Below are positions 35,979 through 44,522 of a DNA stretch of 64,000 bases, one piece after another. A program made the position numbers and the translations under genes. Origin of the DNA: Macrococcus carouselicus (GTDB taxonomy: Bacteria; Bacillota; Bacilli; Staphylococcales; Staphylococcaceae); NCBI RefSeq assembly GCF_004359515.1, contig NZ_SCWD01000004.1:1-64000 (forward strand), in the 5' to 3' direction. The first letter of the stretch is position 1. Each line of letters starts with the position of its first letter. A model generated the notes under the pieces. It saw nothing but the letters and a program-made list of their open reading frames with translations, was not told where the DNA came from and did no database searches.

Positions 35979-36140
35979 ATGAAGGGATTTTTTAAAGGTT
36001 TATTCTTTATCGTATTCTTGTTAGCAATCGTAGTAACTGGTGGCGCTGCTATCTTATTCACTCGCTTTAAAGCTGACTTTGAAGATATTGAGCGTCGTAC
36101 AAAAGATATTGTAGCTCAAATTGAATCTCAAAATCCATAA
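35979..36140 (+). CDS. small single-pass membrane protein, 53 residues
   Basis: ATG 35979 with RBS GAGGTGAA encodes one N-terminal membrane helix (FFKGLFFIVFLLAIVV...) and a charged cytoplasmic tail ADFEDIERRTKDIVAQIES that looks helical. It ends at a clear terminator, supporting a real gene. No named family is recognised. Confidence 0.72.
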   Translation: MKGFFKGLFFIVFLLAIVVTGGAAILFTRFKADFEDIERRTKDIVAQIESQNP

Positions 36141-36168
36141 GAACTTGCCGAATGGCAGGTTCTTTTTT
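36141..36168 (+). terminator. terminator of the 53-residue membrane protein
   Basis: GAACTTGCC / GGCAGGTTC stem with GAAT loop and a run of six T residues. Confidence 0.85.
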
Positions 36169-37486
36169 ATGATGCTCTTGAGCGCCGGGCTGCGTAGAGA
36201 AGAAAAGAGCCAATGAGAAAAGAGGTCAGGCTATAGAATTTTGTAAAATCATGTTCACCTGTTTCAGGCAGTTTGCTTGAGATAGGAGGAGATGATTTTT
36301 TTGGGTTTCGCTTCGAAACCGGCGACCGGGAATCAGACTGATGAGCGGATATGTGTCTGACATCCGTGTCACGTGGATCAACGGTAGGGAGCTGAGGTGG
36401 AAGCTGAGGTTTAGGGGTAAGATTTTCTGGTTTCAGGTTATTCCTTCCTGCAGTTTCAGTCTGCTTTTTATGCGATAGATTGTCCTGTTTCATGGTGGTT
36501 TGTTTTAAGACTGTTTTTTTCAGGGCTGTCTGCTGATGATTGGTTTGATGAGGAGCTGTTTTCTTATAAGGGATAGCTTTTTTTTGAAAGGTCTTTTGCT
36601 GGATGAGCGTTGCGTCTTGAGGGAGAGGTTTCGTATCTTTGAGAATGACTCTACGGGTTATCTTTGTTTGAGTCGGTTCTTTTACTTTTGTATCAACAGG
36701 CCTCCTGGTGGGTTTCTGGATGATGAGAGTGGCTTCTGTGCTTGCTTCTTCAGAGGTCGGTTCCTTCTGAAGTGTTCTCGGAGCTGTAATAGTGGATGCG
36801 GTGATTGAAGGGGGCTCCTTTACAGTCTCCGGCTGTTCAGAACTTTCGGATTCTATTTCGGGTGACTCAGACAGCGGTTCAGAATTGACCGTAAAGTATT
36901 TTTCTTCGCCCGGCTCAATTTTCATTGTCTGATTCTGCAGGCTGAGTTCATAGGAAGTATCCGGCTTAAGTGATAAGGTGAGGCGACCGTCCTGGTCGGT
37001 GATGACTTCTTCATCATTCAGCAGAAGATTTTGAGAGGGAAGCGGCTGAGCTGCTGATGTGATGACATAAATGATAGTTTCAGATGAGAGTGCTGGATCT
37101 GAGGGTGACTCAGACTCAGCATCAGATTGTGGTTCTGGGTCTATGGGGGGTGCTGGATCTGAGACTGACTCTGTCTCAGGTTCTGGTTCTATTGGATGTT
37201 CTGTTGCTGCGCCGTTGTCCGGGGATGGAACTGTCACCGTAACAACGGGAGTCTGAAGAGAGACCTTGTTATCATCTATCATGATAACATCTGACTCTAT
37301 AAGACGCTGGCCATCTGAAAGTGTGGTCATCTCCAGAATCTCGCCGTTCTCCTCTACAAGACGCAGTGGATAGTGAGGGACAGGATTGTTGTTGCTATCC
37401 ATCACCTTGACGAGGTGGCTGGCCTGCAGAGGGGCGCTGATGCAAAGGGTAAGGACGGTCAGTAGAAGTATCCGGAAAGTTCTCAT
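36167..37486 (-). CDS. LPXTG-anchored surface protein with Cna-B-like modules
   Basis: A 439-residue protein with a signal peptide (1 to about 22, ending LQAS). Two short transthyretin-like modules follow: VKVMDSNNNPVPHYPLRLV near 27-70 and QPLPSQNLLLNDEEVITDQDGRL near 145-200. Acidic Pro/Ser/Glu linkers lie between them, then a very basic Lys/Gln/Thr-rich stalk (about 240-400). The sorting signal LPETG with helix and RRSRAS tail closes it. Sortase A is expected to attach it to the wall. The acidic-then-basic stalk is unusual. The ligand is unknown. Confidence 0.82.
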   Translation of the reverse strand: MRTFRILLLTVLTLCISAPLQASHLVKVMDSNNNPVPHYPLRLVEENGEILEMTTLSDGQRLIESDVIMIDDNKVSLQTPVVTVTVPSPDNGAATEHPIEPEPETESVSDPAPPIDPEPQSDAESESPSDPALSSETIIYVITSAAQPLPSQNLLLNDEEVITDQDGRLTLSLKPDTSYELSLQNQTMKIEPGEEKYFTVNSEPLSESPEIESESSEQPETVKEPPSITASTITAPRTLQKEPTSEEASTEATLIIQKPTRRPVDTKVKEPTQTKITRRVILKDTKPLPQDATLIQQKTFQKKAIPYKKTAPHQTNHQQTALKKTVLKQTTMKQDNLSHKKQTETAGRNNLKPENLTPKPQLPPQLPTVDPRDTDVRHISAHQSDSRSPVSKRNPKKSSPPISSKLPETGEHDFTKFYSLTSFLIGSFLLYAARRSRAS

Positions 37487-37700
37487 AGTTCATCTCCTTA
37501 ATGTATTCTCCTGAATTGTGACAGATATGAAACCTGACCGCTACACAATTACAGACTGTATAGAATCTCTACAGGTTTTTTTCATTGTTAATACTACTGT
37601 CTTACTGCGTTTATTATTCTGGTCAATGCCAGACATTTACTGTAATTTCTTTCTCTATATAATAGTCATTGTGAAAAAGGACTGTAATTTGCTTTACAAA

Positions 37701-37725
37701 AACTATCTGAGTGGCTCAGATAGTT
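37701..37725 (-). terminator. terminator of the YolD-like gene
   Basis: AACTATCTGAG / CTCAGATAGTT perfect 11-bp stem overlaps the stop codon of the minus-strand gene and is followed by TTTT on that strand. Confidence 0.85.
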
Positions 37726-38123
37726 TCAAGGGCGATATTGATGACATCCATAAATGAAATGAAGCACATCTGCTGATTTGCATGGTTAGTTCCGATGATA
37801 TGGAGCGCCCACGTATCAATTCGTTCAACGGTCATTGTCAATTCATCGATATAACCATCGTGATAGAACTGAATAAGAACCGGACATTGTCGGTGAAGTG
37901 CTTCTTTAAGCTGTATGTCCAGTTCCTGCAGGCGGTCATCTGATAATTCAGGCCGTGTTATTTTGTTCTGATTCTCTATCTGCTGTCTGACATCCTGGAA
38001 CTGTTCAGGCATGGTCGCAAACGGTGCCCATTTAATCATGCCACGCCCCTTAGGTATGTGCGGATTGAGCTGACTCGTATCGACTTTACGATAATCCAGC
38101 TCACCATAGACTGGATGCTGCAT
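37716..38123 (-). CDS. YolD-like family protein
   Basis: A 135-residue protein with the hallmark KGRGMIKWAPFATMPEQF (near residue 25) of the YolD family (PF08863), then an amphipathic region and a compact C-terminal beta part. YolD proteins usually lie beside Y-family DNA polymerases (UvrX/DinP) and are thought to assist them. No polymerase gene is adjacent here. The promoter contains a LexA box, so it should be induced by DNA damage. Confidence 0.85.
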   Translation of the reverse strand: MQHPVYGELDYRKVDTSQLNPHIPKGRGMIKWAPFATMPEQFQDVRQQIENQNKITRPELSDDRLQELDIQLKEALHRQCPVLIQFYHDGYIDELTMTVERIDTWALHIIGTNHANQQMCFISFMDVINIALETI

Positions 38124-38152
38124 GCCATCACTTCTTTCATTGATGTAGCTTC

Positions 38153-38181
38153 ATTATACGAACGTATGTTCTATATTGCAA
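38153..38181 (-). promoter_or_regulatory. SOS promoter: -35, LexA box, -10 for the YolD-like gene
   Basis: On the minus strand TTGCAA (38181-38176) and TATAAT (38158-38153) are 17 bases apart. The spacer contains the LexA/DinR box CGAACGTATGTTCT (plus-strand 38159-38172), one base from the Gram-positive consensus CGAACNNNNGTTCG. LexA bound there would block RNA polymerase. Confidence 0.88.
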
Positions 38182-38227
38182 CCTATTTATTTTTTTAGAC
38201 CATAGCATCTAAAAACAGCCCTATTTC

Positions 38228-39232
38228 CTAACGGAAAGAGGCTGTTAATTCTGCGATGACACAGGATATAGACTGAGTCTCTGATGAGCGGATATTCTGA
38301 CCGGACCAGTTACTCATAAAATCTACTTGTTGCTGATTTTTCGCGGCAGCACGTATATCTTTTGTCATGATGTTCATGTAGGGATAGGGCGGAATCTCCA
38401 GATGCGATAACTTATCCATCATCTGATTACGAATGCCACGAGCGGTTTTGCCGGAAAAAGCTGACGTATAAAGGGCATCAGTTTCATAGGCCCGACTGAT
38501 GGCGGCTTTATGAAGTGGATGTGCTGTGCTCTCAAAGGTATTAAGAAAACGAGTGCCTGCCTGAATGTAATCTGCACCGAGCAGAATAGCTGCCTGAACG
38601 CCACGTCTGTCACTGATGCCCCCTGCAGCAACGACAGGCAGGTCAATTGCGTCAACAACCTGAGGTACAAGTGCCATCAGACCGATGGATGGACTATCAG
38701 TGAAGCCCCCTTTATGACCACCGGCCTCGTATCCTTGAGCGATGACTATATCAATACCGAGATTCCGCATCCTCAGGGCTTCACCTACAGTGGAGATGGT
38801 GCCCATTATAGTAACACCTGCATCATGCAGTTTATCGACGAGGGATGGAGTCGGACAGCCAAATGTGAAGCTGACGACTGGCACTTTATACTGGATACAG
38901 AGATCGACGTAACTTTCAAGGGGTTCAGCTGTTGTGAAGCTGTAGCTTTCAATAACCGGAATACCCAGCCGCTGTCTGATGGTATTGAGTTCTTTATTAA
39001 TCGCTGCGATAGCGTAGGGTTCAGGATAATCGTTTGCGAACAGATTGACCTGAAAAGGGGACCGCGTCAATGCATGTACGGTTCCAATCTGACTTTCCAG
39101 TTCAGTGATTGACAGACCGCCAGCCGCAATGGAACCGAGACAGCCTGCATTTGAAATGGCTGCAGCGACATCAGGCGGTATAATACCGCCGGCCATCGGG
39201 GCCTGGATAACTGGATATTTGATGTTCAACAT
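38228..39232 (-). CDS. nitronate monooxygenase (NPD family)
   Basis: A 334-residue FMN-dependent TIM-barrel protein: QAPMAGGI at the N-terminus, GYEAGGHKG mid-protein and AAGGISDRRGV in the phosphate-binding loop. It oxidises nitronates such as propionate-3-nitronate. It lies 12 bases downstream of an MFS transporter gene, in the same orientation, and is likely co-transcribed. Confidence 0.9.
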   Translation of the reverse strand: MLNIKYPVIQAPMAGGIIPPDVAAAISNAGCLGSIAAGGLSITELESQIGTVHALTRSPFQVNLFANDYPEPYAIAAINKELNTIRQRLGIPVIESYSFTTAEPLESYVDLCIQYKVPVVSFTFGCPTPSLVDKLHDAGVTIMGTISTVGEALRMRNLGIDIVIAQGYEAGGHKGGFTDSPSIGLMALVPQVVDAIDLPVVAAGGISDRRGVQAAILLGADYIQAGTRFLNTFESTAHPLHKAAISRAYETDALYTSAFSGKTARGIRNQMMDKLSHLEIPPYPYMNIMTKDIRAAAKNQQQVDFMSNWSGQNIRSSETQSISCVIAELTASFR

Positions 39233-39244
39233 ATCATCACCCCA

Positions 39245-40483
39245 TTAATCAGGAATTGGCTGTTTGAATATTGTTGAGTGAACAGCCAGGTAGAAGAGCA
39301 GCATGCCGATCAGTCCGAGAACGATCACATAGACAGACATCATCATGCTGTTCAGCACTGTACCGATAATCAGCCCTGAACTGGCGACAAGACCAGCTCC
39401 GCTGAAACCGAGGGAACTGAAGGCGATATAACTCGCCCGTTTATCCGCCGGCATTAACTTGGCCTGGAAGACAGAGATGATCGGTGTCTGCATCAGTTCG
39501 CCGACTGTTGCGAGGAAGATGACAAGCATCAGTAAATACCAGGTTGTCAGATGATGAGCAAGACCATAACCTGCTGTGTAAAGAAACGTACCCATCAAGA
39601 GGACATAGACCTGATTGCGATGTTCTGTCAGCTTTGCTATCAGGAAAGTGATGGTGACGACAAGCAATGTATTCTCGATCAGCAGGATACTCATCATACG
39701 TACCCCGTCAACATGGACACCGAACAGGTCAACAGGTTTAAAGACATTGTGGAGACGCACACCGATATAATTAGTCAGAGCGAATTCAGCTGAAAAAACA
39801 AAGATCATCGCTGACGTAAAGACAACAAAACGTGTATCTTTCAACGCAACCTTGTAACTGCTCAGTAAATCACGTACCCAATGAGCTTCAACAACTTTAC
39901 GTGCTTTATGGACAGTCGGATCTATAAGATAACGCTGGAAGATAACCGTATTGACCAGCATGATGAGTACGATGAACATAAAGAGCAGAACCCGATGGTC
40001 CTTGTAGAACAGACCGCCGATCGCTGTACCGATAGCAGTCGCAAGATTGTTGGTCCAGTAAGACATCACATAGACAGATTTTCTCATCTCTTCAGTTGTA
40101 GAATCAATGATGAGAGCTTCAAGCGCCGGGAAAATCATAGCCCCGCTGATGGCAGATAGCATAAAGAGGATGGATACAATCCAGGGCATATTGATAGCAG
40201 GGTGAATAAAAATCGTCATCAATATCATAATCATGGCAAATAAGAGCTGACCGGCAACAAGCTGTCCTTTACGGCTGAAACGATCAGCAAAATAACCGCC
40301 GCACAAATTACATATGAGGCTAAAGACGACATTGACACTTAAAAGAATGCCGGATGTCACTTTGCCCAGTTCATCAGCAATATAAAGGACCATAAATGGC
40401 ATGACACTCATACTGGCTGCATGATCAAAGAAACCGCAGATAATTCTGAGTTTGACGTTGGAGGGGAATTGTGAAAACTTCAT
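39245..40483 (-). CDS. MFS transporter
   Basis: A protein of about 412 residues with 12 predicted helices. The GYFADRFSRKG loop between helices 2 and 3 matches the MFS signature. ATG 40483 (MKFSQFPSN) follows ACGAGG; the open frame upstream lacks an RBS. It resembles MdtH-like drug exporters. The substrate is unknown. It is followed by the nitronate monooxygenase gene. Confidence 0.87.
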   Translation of the reverse strand: MKFSQFPSNVKLRIICGFFDHAASMSVMPFMVLYIADELGKVTSGILLSVNVVFSLICNLCGGYFADRFSRKGQLVAGQLLFAMIMILMTIFIHPAINMPWIVSILFMLSAISGAMIFPALEALIIDSTTEEMRKSVYVMSYWTNNLATAIGTAIGGLFYKDHRVLLFMFIVLIMLVNTVIFQRYLIDPTVHKARKVVEAHWVRDLLSSYKVALKDTRFVVFTSAMIFVFSAEFALTNYIGVRLHNVFKPVDLFGVHVDGVRMMSILLIENTLLVVTITFLIAKLTEHRNQVYVLLMGTFLYTAGYGLAHHLTTWYLLMLVIFLATVGELMQTPIISVFQAKLMPADKRASYIAFSSLGFSGAGLVASSGLIIGTVLNSMMMSVYVIVLGLIGMLLFYLAVHSTIFKQPIPD

Positions 40484-40592
40484 AGTTGAATCCTCGTAGT
40501 TCTGTAGAATAACTCTATTATACCTATATTGAAGATGAAATAGTTGGATTTTTCTAACATTTATCACTCGGAGAATATGACGCGATAGAAAG

Positions 40593-40628
40593 AGTTATGA
40601 GCGATAAACGGCAAATATCGCTCATAAC
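40593..40628. repeat. palindromic repeat element, single copy
   Basis: GTTATGAGCGATA (40594-40606) and TATCGCTCATAAC (40616-40628) form a 13-bp perfect stem with a nine-base loop. It belongs to the same family as the three tandem copies at 46381-46540. It lies in the gap between speB and the MFS gene. Confidence 0.85.
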
Positions 40629-40644
40629 GCTGTGCCGCAATAAA

Positions 40645-40681
40645 AAAGGTCCTCATACATCAATATGTATGAGGACCTTTT
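40645..40681 (-). terminator. terminator of the spe operon
   Basis: AAAGGTCCTCATACAT / ATGTATGAGGACCTTT long perfect stem with a CAAT loop ends the minus-strand operon, with a T run on that strand. Confidence 0.9.
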
Positions 40682-40683
40682 AT

Positions 40684-41532
40684 CTATTTTGTGATGGCAA
40701 GCATCAGTTCGCGTGCGACTTTTGCCGCGACTGCATTGGATACACCTGATGCATCGTACGGTGGAGAGAGCTCCACGATATCTGCTGCGACGACGTTCAG
40801 CTGTTCAAATACTTTGAATGCCGGCTGCAGTTCCTTGTATGTCAGTCCACCGGGTTCCGGTGTGCCGGTACCCGGGAAGATGGACGGGTCAAGACAGTCG
40901 AGATCTATTGTCACATAGACTGGTGTGTCTTTTAACAGGGCCGGCAGGTCTTTCAGTGTATCGATAGAGAATTTCTCTAAGTGCGTATGTTCAGTGCTCC
41001 AGTCGAATTCTTCTTTCGTGCCTGAACGGATGCCGTACTGATAGATACGGCCGTCGCCTGTGATGTCATGAATACGGCGCACGACTGTCGCGTGACTGAG
41101 TGGCTCACCCATATAGTCATCGCGTAAGTCCGTATGTGCATCGAGCTGCACGAGGACGACATCCGGATATTTCTCGTGGACAGCACGGAAAGGACCGAGC
41201 GTCACTAAATGCTCGCCGCCGATCATAAACGGCAGCTTGCCGGCAGTCAGAATCTCGCGTGCTGTTGCTTCCAGTTCATCCAGCACTTTCACTTTGTTGC
41301 CGATTGTAATGTCAACGTCGCCTGAATCCATGATGCTGACATCTTCTAAGTCTTTATCAAGATAAGGGCTGTAAGTCTCAAGACCGTATGACTCAGAACG
41401 GATGGCATCCGCTGCGAAACGTGTGCCCGGACGATTGGACACAGTGCCGTCAAACGGTGCGCCGTAAATAACGGTTGATGCTTCTTCAAACGATGCCTCG
41501 CAGGCCATATAGACATGCTTATTCGGCTGCAT
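40684..41532 (-). CDS. speB: agmatinase SpeB
   Basis: About 282 residues of the ureohydrolase family. Manganese ligands are visible: H108 (GGEHLV), D131/H133/D135 (DAHTD), and D210/D212 (TIDLDCLDPS). It hydrolyses agmatine to putrescine and urea. ATG 41532 follows GGAGATG and overlaps the speE stop by 14 bases. The longer frame runs antisense-free into speE and lacks an RBS. It is the last gene of speA-speD-speE-speB. Confidence 0.93.
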   Translation of the reverse strand: MQPNKHVYMACEASFEEASTVIYGAPFDGTVSNRPGTRFAADAIRSESYGLETYSPYLDKDLEDVSIMDSGDVDITIGNKVKVLDELEATAREILTAGKLPFMIGGEHLVTLGPFRAVHEKYPDVVLVQLDAHTDLRDDYMGEPLSHATVVRRIHDITGDGRIYQYGIRSGTKEEFDWSTEHTHLEKFSIDTLKDLPALLKDTPVYVTIDLDCLDPSIFPGTGTPEPGGLTYKELQPAFKVFEQLNVVAADIVELSPPYDASGVSNAVAAKVARELMLAITK

Positions 41533-42379
41533 CTTCAAGCATCTCCTTGACGAATGTCGGCAGGGCGAATGCACCTGTGTGAATATCAGTATTGTAGTAT
41601 TTGGTTTTAAGTCCAAGCTTGTTCCATGCATCTAAATCTGCATCTTTCAATGGATCATATTTCTTGGATGCGAAGCCGAACAGCCAGTGACCTGATGGAT
41701 AAGTCGGCATATGGAACTGATACACACGTGTGATCGGGAATAAGCCTTTGATTTTTGAGTGTGCACGTTTCATTTCGTGTGCGTAGCTTGGATAATATGG
41801 TGACTCATGCTGGTTGATAAGGATACCGTCATCTGTCAGGACGCGGAAACAGTTGTTGTAGAAGTCGTGAGAGAACAGACCTTCACCAGGACCGATCGGA
41901 TCTGTTGAATCTACGAGGATAAGATCATAGTAGCCCTCTTCTTTATTTTTCACGTAAGCGAGACCGTCTTCGAATAGCAACGTCACACGTGGGTCTTCAA
42001 GCTTGCCTGCTGTGATCGGTAAGTATTCCTGTGACAGACGGACGACACGTTCATCAATCTCCACCATATCAATCTGCTCAATGGACTCGTAACGTGTCAG
42101 TTCGCGCACTGTACCGCCGTCACCGCCACCGATAACGAGAACTTTCTTTATATTCGGGTTTGTTGCCATTGCGACGTGTGTGATCATATCATGATAAACG
42201 AATTCGTCCTTTTCGTTGACCATCATTAAGCCGTCCAGTGTAAAGAATGTACCGAATTCTTCAGATTCAAAGAAGTCGATCTGCTGGAAGTCAGACTGCT
42301 CAGAGTGGATATGTTTATTGGTTTTGATTGAGAAACGTACGTTATCTGTATGATTTTCTGTGTACCAAAGATCTAACAT
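41519..42379 (-). CDS. speE: spermidine synthase SpeE
   Basis: A 286-residue aminopropyltransferase with VIGGGDGGTVREL (near 87-99) and DLILVDSTDPIGPGEGLF (near 150) forming the decarboxylated-AdoMet site. It transfers aminopropyl to putrescine to make spermidine. It starts 12 bases after speD. RBS AGGAGG is present. Confidence 0.95.
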   Translation of the reverse strand: MLDLWYTENHTDNVRFSIKTNKHIHSEQSDFQQIDFFESEEFGTFFTLDGLMMVNEKDEFVYHDMITHVAMATNPNIKKVLVIGGGDGGTVRELTRYESIEQIDMVEIDERVVRLSQEYLPITAGKLEDPRVTLLFEDGLAYVKNKEEGYYDLILVDSTDPIGPGEGLFSHDFYNNCFRVLTDDGILINQHESPYYPSYAHEMKRAHSKIKGLFPITRVYQFHMPTYPSGHWLFGFASKKYDPLKDADLDAWNKLGLKTKYYNTDIHTGAFALPTFVKEMLEDAAE

Positions 42380-42390
42380 GATAATCCTCC

Positions 42391-42816
42391 TTATTTAACG
42401 TCTACTTCAACAGGTTTGAATGATTCTACAACAATTTCGCCTTTAGAGTATTTATGAATTTTATCAGCCATACCGCGGCCGATTTCGTATGAGTCAGAGA
42501 GCTCAGCTTTCAATGCTTTCTCAAGGTAATCTTCAGCTCTCCATGGGTCTACTGTATCACCACATGTGAAGACATCAACTGATGCGTAGCCGTATTCAGG
42601 CCATGTGTGGATGGTTAAGTGAGATTCAGAGATGATGACTGCACCTGATACGCCGTACGGATTGAATGTATGGAAGCAGCTTTCAACGATAGTCGCGCCT
42701 GCTACACGTGCAGCATCGTTCATGATTTCCTCAATTTTAGCATTATTTTTTAAGATATCTTTGTCACAGTTGTAATATTCGATTAAAACGTGTCTGCCTA
42801 AAGTCGTTAATTTCAT
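42391..42816 (-). CDS. speD: S-adenosylmethionine decarboxylase proenzyme (SpeD/SpeH)
   Basis: A 141-residue pyruvoyl enzyme of the prokaryotic class 1B type. Self-cleavage at E64-S65 in [13 protein letters not shown] makes the pyruvoyl group, and H70 and C85 match the catalytic residues. It supplies decarboxylated AdoMet to SpeE. Start ATG 42816 overlaps the speA stop (ATGA). Confidence 0.95.
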   Translation of the reverse strand: MKLTTLGRHVLIEYYNCDKDILKNNAKIEEIMNDAARVAGATIVESCFHTFNPYGVSGAVIISESHLTIHTWPEYGYASVDVFTCGDTVDPWRAEDYLEKALKAELSDSYEIGRGMADKIHKYSKGEIVVESFKPVEVDVK

Positions 42817-44327
42817 AATGATTTTTCCTCTTTTCTATTGATAATATAAACTTGATTTGAATTTTCTGTACCGATCTTGATAATCGGCTGATTGTTGATG
42901 AACTGCCAGTAATCAATGACTGCCTGAGAGATTCGCTCTCCTGCCATCAGTATAGGGATACCCGGTGGATAGATCATCAATGATTCTGCACAGATTTCAC
43001 CGAGCGCGTCCTCGATTGCGACTGCATGTTTCTCAGCGTAAAGCACTTCGCGCAGGCCCATTCCTTGTTCCGGAATTGCAAGCTGCTTCAGCACCGGTGC
43101 ATGTACTTCCCGACTGGCATCATGATGTTTACGGCTGATATCAGCCAGCGCCTCCTGCAGTCGTTCTAATACGTACAGATTGTCGGCTGCTGATACAATA
43201 CCCATCACGACATTCGGTTCTGCCAGTTCCATCTGAATATGATAATCGCTACGTAGTAATTTGTAAATTTCAAAGCCTGATAGGTTAATAGTTGAGTCCA
43301 CATATATCGTCAGCTTCGTTTCGTCAAGATTCTGACTATACACTGATCTGAACTCGTCGCCATCCACCATATGAAAACCTGGAATCCTAGTCACTGCTTC
43401 TTTGAAGTGACGGACATGCGGCATCAGCTTTCTGAACCGTTCCTGACCGTTCAGTGCGAGGTGTCTGCGTGCGATATCAAGTGATGACATCAGCAGATAC
43501 GAAGCTGATGTTGATGTCAGCATATTGATGACACTTTTGACTTTATGAGGGTCAACCCGGTTCCCCTTGACAAGCAGAACACTCGACTGAGTGAATGAAC
43601 CGCCTGTCTTATGAAGACTGGTAGCAGCAAGATCTGCGCCCGCCTCCATACTGGATATCGGCAGTTCCGGCGAACATCTGAAGTGAGCCCCATGCGCCTC
43701 GTCAACTAAGACCGGCATATCGTGTGCATGGGCTAAGTCAACGATTGTCTTTAAGTCGCTGACTGCGCCGAAATAAGTAGGGTTCATAATGAAAAGCGCG
43801 CGAGCATCAGGATGCTGTTCAATCGTGTCAGTGACAGATTTCACGCTTAAGTTATGGGCGATACCGAATTCCGTGTCGAATTCCGGCAGGACGTAAATCG
43901 GTGTGACATCCGCCAGTGCCATCGCATTCAGCACTGATTTATGGACGTTACGGGGTAGAATCAGTTTATCGCCTGGCTGACAGACCGAGAAAATCATCGC
44001 CTGGATGCCTTCTGTCGTACCATTGACGAGAAAATGCGCCTCGTCAGCCAGATAGAAGTCCGCCATCAGATTCTGGGCGTCCTTGATAACGCCTTTCGGA
44101 TTATCATAGTTGTCAAGCTGTGGCATCGAATTTACGTCATGACGCAAAGTGGAAGAACCGTAATAGTGAAGAGCGGTTTCCGGATCGAGCCCGCGCTTAT
44201 GACCGGGTACATCAAAACTGATGACATCCTGTTCTTCATATAATTTCAATGCGTCGAACAGGGGTGTCTGCTGGTGCAGGTCATTATCGACAGGGATGAA
44301 GGTTTTGAGATCATAAGGCTTAATCAT
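42813..44327 (-). CDS. speA: arginine/lysine/ornithine-type decarboxylase (SpeA-like)
   Basis: About 504 residues of the fold-type I Orn/Lys/Arg decarboxylase family, with DVPGHKRG near residue 40, VDEAHGAHF and the PLP lysine in [13 protein letters not shown]. Its place with agmatinase points to arginine decarboxylase, giving agmatine. ATG 44327 has AGGAGGTG upstream; ATG 44348 is less likely. It is the first gene of the polyamine operon. Confidence 0.9.
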   Translation of the reverse strand: MIKPYDLKTFIPVDNDLHQQTPLFDALKLYEEQDVISFDVPGHKRGLDPETALHYYGSSTLRHDVNSMPQLDNYDNPKGVIKDAQNLMADFYLADEAHFLVNGTTEGIQAMIFSVCQPGDKLILPRNVHKSVLNAMALADVTPIYVLPEFDTEFGIAHNLSVKSVTDTIEQHPDARALFIMNPTYFGAVSDLKTIVDLAHAHDMPVLVDEAHGAHFRCSPELPISSMEAGADLAATSLHKTGGSFTQSSVLLVKGNRVDPHKVKSVINMLTSTSASYLLMSSLDIARRHLALNGQERFRKLMPHVRHFKEAVTRIPGFHMVDGDEFRSVYSQNLDETKLTIYVDSTINLSGFEIYKLLRSDYHIQMELAEPNVVMGIVSAADNLYVLERLQEALADISRKHHDASREVHAPVLKQLAIPEQGMGLREVLYAEKHAVAIEDALGEICAESLMIYPPGIPILMAGERISQAVIDYWQFINNQPIIKIGTENSNQVYIINRKEEKSL

Positions 44328-44522
44328 GCTGACACCTCCTGAATACAAAATTGTAAAATATAGTATGACTTAACTTGAGGTTTTATACGACTACTAATTT
44401 ATTTTTACCAAACAAATTGTAATGTATTACTAAACTGATGGCAAGGAAAAATTTCTGATTTTGCATATGTTTTTTTGATAAGGGAATAGTCTGATAAAAT
44501 AAAAGAAAAAGGAGGCAATAAC

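Noticed and set aside
38510-39112. 200-codon plus-strand frame opposite the nitronate monooxygenase
   Set aside because: It is antisense to a conserved enzyme with all motifs present, and its Cys-rich composition is typical of shadow frames.
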